Positions 23,964-35,300 of a stretch of 64,000 bases of DNA are shown here, piece after piece. Made by a program: the position numbers and the translations under genes. The DNA comes from Spisula solida (Eukaryota > Mollusca > Bivalvia > Venerida > Mactridae): positions 35,530,601 through 35,594,600 of the forward strand of contig OX365948.1 in the NCBI GenBank assembly GCA_947247005.1, in the 5' to 3' direction. Under the pieces are notes generated by a model. The model was not told the DNA's origin. It saw only the letters and a program-made list of their open reading frames with translations, and did not search any database. Each line of letters opens with the position of its first letter. Within the stretch, counting starts at the first letter, position 1.

Positions 23964-26046
23964 GTTGAAATTACTTAATTGACAGCAACTGACTTCAATG
24001 ATTTCACTGCTGATTTCTACTGATAGCTAGTACATAGCCAAGCTTGTTGTAATTCCGCATCGATGAATGAATATAATCAACTCCATATTGCAACGCTACA
24101 AATTGAGTTTACTAATTTTATAAGCCGTCAACTAGGATAATCTAGACTCCGTCATCCTTAGCACTAACGTTAAATTCCCTGGCTTCCAAATAACACAGCT
24201 CTGTAACAACAGTTCAACTTTATTATCCCCGTTTATTATTTAGTGTCGAGTAGATCGGTTGACGAGGCTCTCCGGTAGTTGATTAGTACAGTCATGGCGA
24301 ACGATCAGGTGTGTTCGAATGAATAAATCATCATGTTTCTCGCGTAAATTCCCAGATAATAACATGGACTGCCTCCAGACGTGACGCTTCACACACAATT
24401 ATTGGCTATGCTACAAAATAATGAATTTTTAAAAATCAGATAACTTGAATACGTCATATCGCCACAGCTTCGTCCAGTAAATAGACACGACATATAAAGC
24501 CCATATATTGATCAGCAAGTATCATACATCCTTGGTGCCAGCCGTATTAGATTCCTCGCATCCAATACCAGTTTGTTTCCCTCTCCTTGAAACTAATACG
24601 ATTGTCAATAATCAGAAGTCAACAATTTTACTGTTTTAATGTCGCCGGTTTATTGGGGACTACTATGGGATCCCAGGGGTCGACCAGTGATTAAGATGTC
24701 ACGCAAAATGTGTTACGAAGCGATTTCGTTCAGGGAAGTGATAATGTGCTGATTGCATGGAGATGCACACGCGTAATGTCACAAGGGCTGATATTCACAA
24801 AGCATCTTAAAGGAAAACTTAAATACTTTGAAGTTGAAAATATTGAGCTACACATATTTCCCAAGTAACGAAGAATAACCCATGATTTATTTGTGATCAC
24901 AGTAACTCTTTACATAATTCTTCTAGACTATGTAAACAAATTATAAAATTGATTTTCCTGTTTAGCTTAAGGAAATTTTACGATTTTAAGAAAAGTTTTC
25001 CCTGAAGATGCTTTGTGAATACCACAACAGAGCTTCAATACGCATTTGTTGTACAAATGTATACAGTACTGTTTGGTAGAATCCCAACTCAATAATTTGA
25101 CACCTGTAGTCAGCCATGAAGGTAAAACTAATATATTTATCAGATCTATACATTTTGTATTAGTTCCTTTCTGCTGTAAAATTATTACAACGAAATTCTT
25201 ATGGACACCATGATTGGACGCTGCGTTTTTTATCATAGAGTTATTTACAAGTATTTCCGTCCGGAATTAAATGGGGGGGGGGGGGGTATTGAAGAGAAGA
25301 GAAACAACTGTGACATCGAAATTGTCCTTATTTCGAGTTAATCAAGAGAGATCACTATGCACGATCTGTTGGGAAAGGGCTTGGGGTTTTTTCAGCGCTG
25401 AATAATGTAAGGATAATTGCGACTTACGACCTTGAAATCTGTATCACAAGGCATTTCTTAAGAGTCTATTTTCATGAAAATCGGAACTGGTCATATTGAC
25501 GAAACTGAAGTTGAAAGGCTTATTTTTCCATAAGTAAAGAGTAATATTCAAACAGTTTTTTCTTGTTTTCTCAAAATATCTATTTTGTTCGAGCTTCTCA
25601 TTCTAAGCCAGCGATATATTGTAATTTTAAAAGGGTTTTTAAGGATATTGCCTGATTCTTTGGAACTGGTATATATATACATGTACGTATAACATTATAG
25701 CTCTATACATAGAAGTTGATTCCTTCATGGTTTGATTAATTGGAGTAGTGAACTTATAGAAAAAGTTTGATGAATTGGAGTAATAAAGCTATATATTCGG
25801 CATGCATTCTTCAGTAACTAATACTAGCCATTGCTATGGCCTGATTACGGACATGATAAATGCTTGTTTGGTAATAAACGTCAATAATACAACATCTCAT
25901 TTTCTGATGTTATCAGACTTCGACCATTGGCCCGGTCAGCTAGCATTTAGCGTCCGTAAATTCTCATTATTCATTCCATCATGTGAATCACAGAACTTCA
26001 GCGCTGTCTACATAGTGATGTCATTACTGTATATCCAGCTATGCGT
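23964..26046. other. Probable 5' flank and UTR of the K-channel; no other gene seen
   Basis: The minus-strand frame upstream of ATG 23963 is open back to TAG near 24030. I cannot place a transcription start. A G-run lies at 25274-25287. Confidence 0.4.
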
Positions 26047-26142
26047 GGCCTCTGTAGCTCAATGGTTAACGCGTTTGTCGTCTAACCTGGCGACCCGGGT
26101 TCAAATACGGGTGTAAATAATGGCTATGCTCTGCATTTTCGG
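26047..26142 (+). mobile_element. SINE family 3, copy 3 (internal deletion)
   Basis: The head is CCTCTGTAGCTCAATGGTTA then GGCGACCCGGGTTCAAATAC. After CGGGTG it jumps to AAATAATGGCTATGCTCTGC, lacking the middle AGAAAGCTGACTGG segment present in copies 1 and 2. Confidence 0.7.
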
Positions 26143-26982
26143 CATTTAGGAGTATTTCTAATTGTTCGTGGGAGCAAAAATTCGTGAAATTTAAAAAAAT
26201 GAAGTATGCAATCGTTATCCCTCTTAAAGACATAAAACCACATAAACAACGACATCCAAATCACGTGGTAAGATTCCGACAAAACACCGTGATAACCTCG
26301 AAAGTCGCACTTCACAAAAATAACCCATTGGCTCTATATATGTAAATTGGTATTGACAGGCATGACATTTTATGATAAAGCGCCACTTATGCAAAGACCT
26401 GTATAGACAATGTCTCGATCTTTGACTTATGCAGCCAGTTGAGTGTGCTGTATGAGTAGATATCAGGGCGTACTGGCGTCACATAGCATTAAGTCGATTA
26501 TAATATTACAGGTCAGGGAAAGCTCATTTATCCCGTCATCGTATCGATATTGTGTCAATATGTGCTTGTCAATTCGGAGAAGATACGTTTTCTAAAGAAA
26601 TTTATGAGTATTGTTTGGATACACACGATGTATATAACATGTCCATGGTTAACACCCATTTCCAGTGACTTGGTCATTACCGGCGCTTGTGTATATCTGT
26701 GTGTATCCCGGACCATATAGAAACGATAGTCGGATTGGTCTGGTCATGGAATGTGTTTCATTACATCATTTTAGTTTTTGTTCCTTGCCTAACCCATCGC
26801 TATTGAGCGCTTTTCTTCGTCTATGCAACGACATGCTGCCAGCGAGCAGATATAATTATATTTGTATTTGAACTTAAGTTAGTTTTGATCATCAATTAGG
26901 GGCCGTTGTTCTCCTCAATGTCCCTTCTAATGGTTGGCAATAACTTGCAGTCTTTTCTACCGGCTTGTTCCCAACAAAAACA
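26143..26982. other. No gene recognised
   Basis: Unremarkable intergenic sequence. Short ORFs have no recognisable domain. Confidence 0.45.
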
Positions 26983-27677
26983 CTCGTAGATACCTCGTGT
27001 CAGTGTACCAGGATGCCAGTTAGTCTCCCCGACAACAGTACTCGTAGATACCACGTGTCAGTGTACCAGGATGCCAGTTAGTCTCCCCGACAACAATACT
27101 CGTAGATACCACGTGTCAGTGTACCAGGATGCCAGTTAGTCTCCCCGACAACAATACTCGTAGATACCACGTGTCAGTGTACCAGGATGCCAGTTAGTCT
27201 CCCCGACAACCATACTCGTAGATACCACGTGTCAGTGTACTAGGATGCCAGTTAGTCTCCCCGACAACAATACTCGTAGATACCACGTGTCAGTGTACCA
27301 GGATGCCAGTTAGTCTCCCCGACAACAATACTAGTAGATACCACGTGTCAGTGTACTAGGATGCCAGTTAGTCTCCCCGACAACAATACTCGTAGATACC
27401 ACGTGTCAGTGTACCAGGATGCCAGTTAGTCTCCCCGACAACAGTAATCGTAGATACCACGTGTCAGTGTACTAGGATGCCAGTTAGTCTCCCCGACAAC
27501 AATACTAGTAGATACCACGTGTCAGTGTACTAGGATGCCAGTTAGTCTCCCCGACAACAATACTCGTAGATACCACGTGTCAGTGTACCAGGATGCCAGT
27601 TAGTCTCCCCGACAACAGTAATCGTAGATACCACGTGTCAGTGTACTAGGATGCAAGTTAGTCTCCCCGACAACAAT
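26983..27677. repeat. 58-bp minisatellite, 12 units, with 3-unit higher-order repeat
   Basis: The unit contains CTCGTAGATACCACGTGTCA and GGATGCCAGTTAGTCTCCCC. Almost every unit has CACGTG. The order of variants in units 7-9 repeats in units 10-12. A thirteenth partial unit at 28042-28082 lies beyond an inserted element. Confidence 0.95.
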
Positions 27678-27678
27678 A

Positions 27679-28037
27679 GAGAGGTTGCGAAAGTCAATGT
27701 AACGTGTACGTGTACGTCAATACTACTTTTGAGTATTTCGTCATCCAGGTATGTGTAGTTTCTACAACTTACCGACGTGTGACAGACGACAATATATTGT
27801 GTACTATGTCACACAGGTATGCGTATGCACGGGAAACCCAATAATTCATCGCCCGTGGTTTTATTGAGTTTATACAAACACTCATTATCGATTCACGAAT
27901 AAGCATGCTACACCTGTCATGTAATGTTACACGCACACGTTGTGTTTCGCAATCCAATTTTAACTTCAACGTGTACGTATACATGTACGGGTAGCTACAC
28001 GTACACGTAGTCGTACACGTTCGAATCGCAACCTCTC
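27679..28037. mobile_element. TA-flanked TIR element inserted into the 58-bp array
   Basis: Flanked by TA at 27677-27678 and 28038-28039. Terminal inverted repeats are GAGAGGTTGCGA/TCGCAACCTCTC. Both subterminal regions carry repeated GTGTACG motifs (27702-27718, 27969-28020). The 359 bp contain no coding frame, so it is a MITE-like non-autonomous element. Confidence 0.85.
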
Positions 28038-28041
28038 TATT

Positions 28042-28082
28042 ACTCGTAGATACCTCGTGTCAGTGTACTAGGATGCTAATTA
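28042..28082. repeat. Detached partial unit of the 58-bp minisatellite
   Basis: ACTCGTAGATACCTCGTGTC and the following bases match the array at 26983-27677. The gap is filled by the 359-bp element. Confidence 0.9.
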
Positions 28083-28529
28083 ATATTCATGTCAACCGAA
28101 TGTCCATGCGATATTAGTATAATTTCAATAAATCTTGAGTAGTTTAGGAAGTAAAATGTACTATTCAGACGACACATTTGCCAGTGTGATAGCTAATTAC
28201 ACAATATACCGACGTTTCTCCTAATGTTCTGTCTTCCTATGTGCAATATAGTCACCACATAATACCGGGGATTAGAATATATGGGCCTGTTAAACTCTAG
28301 CAACTGATAAATTCTAATTAGTCAATATTTAAGGTGATTCGCTTGTCACGTGATTCTTGCAGTCAAGTTAGCAGTTAAGAAAAGTCGTAGGACTATAGTG
28401 AATATTTTAGATCGAATATGTCTAGATATATCTGAAGTAGTTTTTATTTTGTTTCTCCATGGTCACACGCAAATTAATTCAATGTAATGTTTCTACTTCG
28501 TAATTGTCAATAACAAAGGCTGCTATACT
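28083..28529. other. No gene recognised
   Basis: AT-rich intergenic sequence. A direct ATTCTAATTAG-like phrase and a CACGTGATTC site occur, nothing more. Confidence 0.4.
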
Positions 28530-28995
28530 ACCCCGTACCCCGACAATACGTGTCAACCGGGATACGTATGTGTTAACCTAAGGCAAAATGTCAACATTCG
28601 AGAGGTGTGGTATTTTTTGCCTGTTTCAAGCGCGGAAAACCTGTCAATTACGAGAAAGATACCGATGCCAGTACTTACATCAATACGAATAAATATGCTA
28701 CTATCATTTCACCACATATTCACGAAAGTTGAGCTTTCTCTGCGGTCTATAAGTATTTTGTATTAAGTACACATTTATCAAGTTCAAAAATCTAATTTGA
28801 CGTTTGTGATCGGACAAAAATACATCTCCGTGTCGAGGAAGAACCACAGCACACACAGGTTCGTCGTTTTTCTGATGTAGACACGAAATAAATTAAACAG
28901 GCACAAAATACCCCACCTCTCGAATGTTGACATTTTTGCCGTAGGTTAACACATACGTATTCAGGTAAACACGTCTTGTCGGGGTACACGGGGTG
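28530..28995. mobile_element. Long-TIR element, about 105-bp inverted termini
   Basis: 28530-28630 and 28898-28995 are inverted copies sharing ACGTATGTGTTAACCTA and TGTCAACATTCGAGAGGTG. The outermost bases are ACCCCGTACCCCGAC on the left and ACCCCGTGTACCCCGAC on the inverted right. The interior has no convincing protein, and target duplication is unclear. Confidence 0.8.
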
Positions 28996-31449
28996 GAACC
29001 TTACATTTTGAAAAGTGTATTCTTATAAAACGTGAATACAACAAAAACGATTAATTGAATTTAAGGTCACAAACCACAAAATAAAATTGTTCTTTAGCTG
29101 AATGTAAAGTGACAATTGTCAGCCCCAGATTATAGCATGTTAAAGTCTATGGTCAGTTGACAGACCTATATCATTGAAAAGCAGTATGTTTCAGCTACAA
29201 AATAAGACCAAAAAAACAGGGAGTCATGTTTAATATAAGAAACATTTTGTTCGTGAAAGGCTGTAGACAAATATTTACAATGTGGGGTTTACCCTACTTT
29301 ACTTTCGCTTTGCCAAATACATTTTGTATGCCAAAATATTCAAGATGAAACACATTAACCCATTCAGCTACATGTACATGTACATGTATATAATACATAA
29401 TACCTTTAAACTCAATAAGATGATTCTAGTTCCATTTTGTCAAGGCATATCACCATTTCCAGACAAACAGAAGTTTCTGTAGGGATTATTTGAGTCCACG
29501 TATGTATTTATTGGTTTATAATCTTAAGCAACAAAATGAAATATGAGACTAATGGGTTATTTTGCAAAAGGGGGTATCTGATTCACTAAAGAAAAAGACA
29601 CATGTTTTGAAAATTCGTTGACCCCCACATACAATGTTGAGGCTCATTCTTAAGCATCCCTTAAAGGAGCTATCCAACCTGACCTTCTAATGGGTACTTT
29701 TTCGCAGTTACATGTACCATCATGTAGTCTAATATAGTTTTTGCAAATCTATTTCATCAAATATTATGATAGATAAAGGGGAGGTAACTACTGCGAGGTT
29801 CAATCGGATAATACGGATTCAGGAGGTTCCATCCGGGCGGATATCTATTGATTCACCGGCTGAGTTCATTTCCGACTGTACGTCAACAGCGAAATCAATA
29901 TTTGCGTTCACAGATTTTTTTAATTTTGTAAGTATTTGTAGATTTTCCTTCTATTTTTTATGAAATTTAATTAATTATTTCTTTATTTCTCAATGATTTA
30001 ATTTGAAAGTATAAAAAGTTTCGGTACAGAAAATGACAAATTGGTGATATTGATTATTCTGTTCTGTTTCCTGTCATATTGGTTGGGCCAGAAAATATCC
30101 GTACCCCCCCCCACTCTCCCCCCTATGGAAGGCATTTATTTGTCCAGAGGGGTATTTCAGAGTTATTTCTGATACCCTTGTCCGGGTTGGGGTCTTGTCC
30201 AAGGGGGGTCTGAACTAAGTTTGTCCAGGGTCAGGGTGGTGTTTTCTGAGAAAAAGTGCTTTCCATACCATCAACTTATACCATTTGCTGGTATTCTCAC
30301 GTTAAACCTATCCTCGCGGTAATTTGATTTTTTACAAAGATCTCAGAACAGCGCCACCTATTGTAAACATAAGTGACCTACATAGATTCAGCATCGCTTA
30401 GAATGACATTTTACCGATATGGATATAAACAAAATGGCGCATGGAACATTCGTTATGTAACAGCGCTTTTGATTGGGCAAATCTAAAGCACCTTGCGTAA
30501 CGCTCAGAAATACCCGATTTTAGTAGAATTCTTAAATTAATGATGAAATCAAACTTGCTCCAAATTGTAGTGAATTAAAATTTAAATGTTTTATAAATTG
30601 CATTAGATATTTTAAGACCCTAAGTTGTTTTCAAGTTGTAGTGTGTGTAAAAGATTTTTGCCGCGAGAATACAATCAACTTATTGCCAATGTCAAGGTTA
30701 TGATACATGTTTAAAAAATGGCCGAAAATAAAATTGTGTCTTTCTGACGAATATTTTGTCCATATAAAGGAATCATTATAAGACCAAATTAAAAAAAGAA
30801 AAAAACGACAAGGCAATTATTTTATTTGTCATATGACTTTATTTTCTTAGTTAAGCGAGAATACATCCAAACAGGGTAATTGGAAATTTGGAATAATTAC
30901 TAGCCGTATATTTCCTTGTCGTCAAGGTGACAACTATGATGAGTCGTCAAAAATGACTGCCTTAAAAGTTAAATCATACAGACTATTTCTTTGAGGATTA
31001 TTTTGGGTAATTTTAGTAAAATTATATTGTAGCACATATATTAGAGCTTAATTAAACCAAGCACGCATTTCAGGAGAAGACACGAAATTATGAGACAGAG
31101 GTATAAATGTATAAGATCTTAATTCAAATTGGCATAACATTACATTTATTACCGTAATTGGATAAAATAGTTATGTTGCAGTTTGGATTAAATTATATCT
31201 AACATGTGTACTACGACATTACTAGAAACAATGATGACAACATACATACTGCACTCACTCTCATGCACACACCCACATCAGAAAAACAAATTTTAAAATC
31301 TTGTCAGACCAAATGTCTGACAAGTTGGAATTTACCAACTGTCATAGGTCGGATAGGTTTTTAACGTACCCCAAGTAAATCATATCCAAATTATTTGGAT
31401 AGTTACCTTAGTAGTAACCTTACCCATTGTTTTATTTAAGATTTGTAAT
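28996..31449. other. No gene recognised
   Basis: Mostly AT-rich. 30090-30260 is a locally C/G-rich stretch with CCCCCCCCC and GGGGTC runs. Short ORFs show no domain. Confidence 0.45.
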
Positions 31450-31604
31450 CAGGGCTTGACACTAACACTGGTTCGCTGATCCGAGACCAGTGAAAATCCA
31501 GAAGGACCAGTGAAAATTCTGGAGGACCAGTAACTGTCCTATTTACAAAACTGGCACTTTTGCCCTGTCGGACCAGTGGCCAAAATAGTTAGTGTCTAGG
31601 CCTG
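31450..31604. mobile_element. 155-bp MITE with CAGG(G/C)C(T/C)..GACACTAAC termini
   Basis: The termini are CAGGGCTTGACACTAAC and inverted CAGGCCTAGACACTAAC. The interior has three GGACCAGTG(A/G) phrases. GTAAT flanks both ends (31445-31449, 31605-31609). CAGGG-type ends recall hAT elements, but the apparent 5-bp duplication is shorter than the 8 bp expected. Confidence 0.65.
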
Positions 31605-31816
31605 GTAATTGTTCAAAATTTGTTATGAATTCAATAAATTGTTAATCAGGTTTTTAATTTGACATGCTACTCACTAACTCAGGGTCTGGAGCGGGGTGAC
31701 TAGCATATCGTTAATACAAGCCTGCATCACTTAGGACCAAAGGAAATTTTGTTTTGTTTCAAAGATAAATATGTGATGTGCATGCCTTATAATAAACACC
31801 ACTATATGTGATCTTA

Positions 31817-32040
31817 GATTATGCCAACAGAAAGAATCGTATTATAGATTATGCCAACAGAAAGAATCGTATTATAGATTATGCCAACAGAAAGAATCAT
31901 ATAGATTATGCAAACAGAAAGAATCGTATTATAGATTGTGCCAACAGAAAGAATCGTATTATAGATTATGCCAACAGAAAGAATCGTATTGATTATGCCG
32001 ACAGAAAGAATCATATAGATTAACCCCACAGACAGAATCA
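31817..32040. repeat. 30-bp minisatellite, 8 units, just upstream of LMBRD2
   Basis: The unit is GATTATGCCAACAGAAAGAA plus TCGTATTATA. Starts are at 31817, 31847, 31877, 31904, 31934, 31964, 31991 and 32017; some units are 26-27 bp. It ends 150 bp before the LMBRD2 start codon. Both strands stay open across it. Confidence 0.95.
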
Positions 32041-32123
32041 TAATGTCAAAAATTTTCAATTCAGTACTGTGTATAGTCAAATGGTTTGGTGAGCAGACCC
32101 TATGAATTTATCTTGCTTTCCAG

Positions 32124-32189
32124 GTAGCTGCAAAGTGCAATGTACTCATCATTATAATGTACTCGTGATGAATATATAAAGAGACCAAA
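32124..32189 (+). other. Possible last 5'-UTR exon segment of LMBRD2
   Basis: TTGCTTTCCAG at 32113-32123 resembles a 3' splice site. If used, the UTR exon would begin at 32124 and run into ATG 32190. Transcript evidence would decide. Confidence 0.3.
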
Positions 32190-32363
32190 ATGAGTGCCGG
32201 ACCTCTCGTTGTTGAGATCGTGTTGACCTGCTTCCTGGCTGCATTTCTTCTACATCGCTATGGTGATCTTCGTAAACAACATATCCTGGTTACCTTGTTT
32301 ACATTCATTGCTTGGTATTTCTCCTTTATGATCATCTTTATTCTACCGTTAGATGTATCCAGC
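32190..32363 (+). CDS. LMBRD2: LMBRD2 exon 1
   Basis: Residues 1-58, with two predicted membrane segments separated by [10 protein letters not shown]. The donor is TCCAGC|GTAAGT. Phase 0. Confidence 0.95.
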
Positions 32364-35300
32364 GTAAGTATAGTCATAGTCTTCTCTCTCTATTTACTTT
32401 TGAAACACTGTATATTGCCTTATACAGTTGGAAAACAGCCAATTTTCAATTTTGTGCAAAATCTTTTTATGAATATATTTCATTTTACTTTTGGAAATTA
32501 ACTATACATGGTACAATGCAGGTACATTATATAATTGAATAATAATCTTAGAGGATACATAAAGTGCCATGGATATATTAACATGCCTATTTTGGTTATT
32601 AGCCGGTTACTGTCTATTCCTGTTAATATTTAGTTCAGTTTCAAATAAATATATTCAACTAATTGAAAATCAATCTGTTAGAATGTTAACAATTTCAGTA
32701 AATGTAATAATAATGTTATTCATTTGATTTCAGACTTTTTACAATCAATGCATTGAGGAGAATGCGCAACACTTGCTTACTACAACAACTATAGCACCCG
32801 CCAATGTCACTAGCAGTAAAAATGTCAGCACAAGTAAACCAGTCAGTCACATGTCTCTACATTCACCAAGTGGTAGCCATTGTCCAATGCCAGTTAGTCA
32901 TGTACCGGACACTGTGTTACCTACACTGTGGAAAATTGTATATTGGACTTCACAATTTCTTACATGGTTTGTATATTTGTAGTGTATTTGTTGTTAGGCT
33001 GTCATCCTGAGATTTATGTGCGGTAACGACAGGGTGCTGAATAGCTTTCTCTTATTAATAAACACCTATCAATTATTATTCTGTCATGTAGATAAAGTCA
33101 AATTTTCCTTTACTAAAGAATGTGTAACTTTCGTCTTTAACATGATATTTGATCTTTTTTTAACACTGTCTGGTTTTCATACTGTACATGTTTGCATTGA
33201 GTCAGTTTCCTGATGTTTATTTTAGGCTTTTACTACCCATGATGCAGTCGTACTCACAGGCTGGTGACTTCACTGTTGCTGGGAAGCTTAAGTCAGCATT
33301 GTTTGAGAATGCTCTGTATTATGGGACCTATCTGCTGATATTTGGAGTCTGTCTTATCTATGTTGCTGCAAGACCAGATCTTAACATTGATGCGTAAGCT
33401 TAAACATTTCTTATTTAAAATTTCTTTCCCACAAATTGAATAAGTATGTCTAAACAGATAGTAGTAGTGGTCGATTTCTATTTTCAAAGTAAAAATAAAC
33501 TTTTTACATTTTATCAGGTTGGGGATAATGTTGATGGGGAAATGAGGTTAACAATTAATGTAGTCTAGAATAAATATAATTCTGCCCCTGTTATTCATAC
33601 CATCTCAACCTTGAGGGTAATGTCAGTTTTCCACAGTTTATATTACATGGATCTTACTATATGTCCGAATATACTGCTCTAAAAAGCAGGAACTTGTCTG
33701 CATAAAGTTAGTTATTTGACGAAAAATATCAATTTTTGACTGCATTATGGCCATATGAAATTTTATATGCTAAATATTAGAACAATGTTTGAAACAGAGT
33801 TGTTTTGTATTGCGTCACATTTCAGGATTGGGCATAATGCCTCAGTAGAACCTGTGATATTAAAGGTCTTTTTATTTAAATGTCATGCTAGCTTTTGGGT
33901 TATTTATGATACAAACTATATCTTTACCATATTCACACAGCCTTAATCTTGTGTTTTATATTACTTTTATGTGTTATATGTACAACATAACCAAAGAAAA
34001 TCCTTACGTTGTATTCACGTTAAGTCATTGTTTTATTAACAGAGAAAAGTTAAAGGTTATTGGAGTTACTGCCAGTAACACATGGGGACTGTTCCTTCTT
34101 GTCCTGCTACTAGGATATGGACTGGTTGAGATACCCAGATACGTGTGGAACCATGCTAAACATTCCTATATGCTCTCCCGCACATTCTTTAAAATTGCCA
34201 AACAGAGTACAGAAAAAACCGAAGCTGAAGAGAACTTGGAGGATATTTTAGAGGTTTGTAGCTTTTGTTTGATAGGAAATAATTTTTTAGTTGTCCTACC
34301 TGCCTGGTTTACCAGATTTTCTGCAGATAATAATGTTCCTTTCGGCTGTACTGGCTCCAGGTCAGTCATTGACGCTATTGCAATGGCCTGTTGTTTGTTG
34401 TGTTTCCACACACATGAAAGGTACCTTAGCCTTAGGTGGTTGGGAGGTGTGGTCTAACACCTGGTGTGTGTCTGTTAACTTTTCAATAAACTCCTCTGAA
34501 ACTGCTTAACATATTTCAATTAAAATACAACAGCAGTCATGTTGGTTATTACTGACAGGGGGTTGTAATTGAGGTGATGCCTAACATATATTTGACTTTA
34601 TAAGATATATATGAGCAGAAGTTTGATGTTCTTTTTACAGGAAGTAAAACAAGCTTCTGAGAAGATACGCTACAACCACTCTCTACGTAAACATGTGGAG
34701 ACTATCCTAGAAAGGGTATGTAACCGATTTTAATCATTTATACATTTATGTCCCTCTAACATAACCCTCAACTCCATAGCAACACGTTTTGATGCATCTA
34801 ATGTATTTCTGTTTCAGTTTGTTAATATTTATTTACTTAACTTCAATGCTGAATAACATGCTGCATGCCATTTACCTGTTAACTGGCATGGAGACTGTAT
34901 ACACATAATTCTTAGATTACAAGTGTCTCATTCAGAATAAACTACCATTAAGGGAACTTGCTTTCACTAATACCATCATGGCAATGGATATCATGTGTGT
35001 GATTGATATAACTTAATTTACTTAGAAAGAACTTGTTTTTCTTTTGAGCCCAAAATAAATTATGATTTGTTTGTTGTGCCTTGTATTACAGTGTCCAGAG
35101 TCGGTGAAATCAAGCGTGAGTAGAACTGAAGACTATGAAGATTACAACAAAAGTATTGAAACTCCATCAGAGAAAGCTCTGGTCAAGTTACATCGAAATG
35201 TTATATATGCTGTCCAGACCAATAAACGTCACCAGACACAATGGAGTATGATGATGCAGAGAGCATTTGAACTGGAGGATAGAATTCTCAATGATATGAG

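Noticed and set aside
24967..25236. 89-codon minus-strand ORF as an upstream K-channel exon
   Set aside because: No similarity to channel N-termini and no suitable donor. The ATG at 23963 already has an in-frame stop upstream.
26983..27677. CRISPR-like array
   Set aside because: Units are contiguous repeats without unique spacers, in a eukaryotic context; it is a minisatellite.
32172..32180. TATATAAAG as the LMBRD2 TATA box
   Set aside because: It is only about 10 bases before the start codon, too close to precede a transcription start for this ATG.
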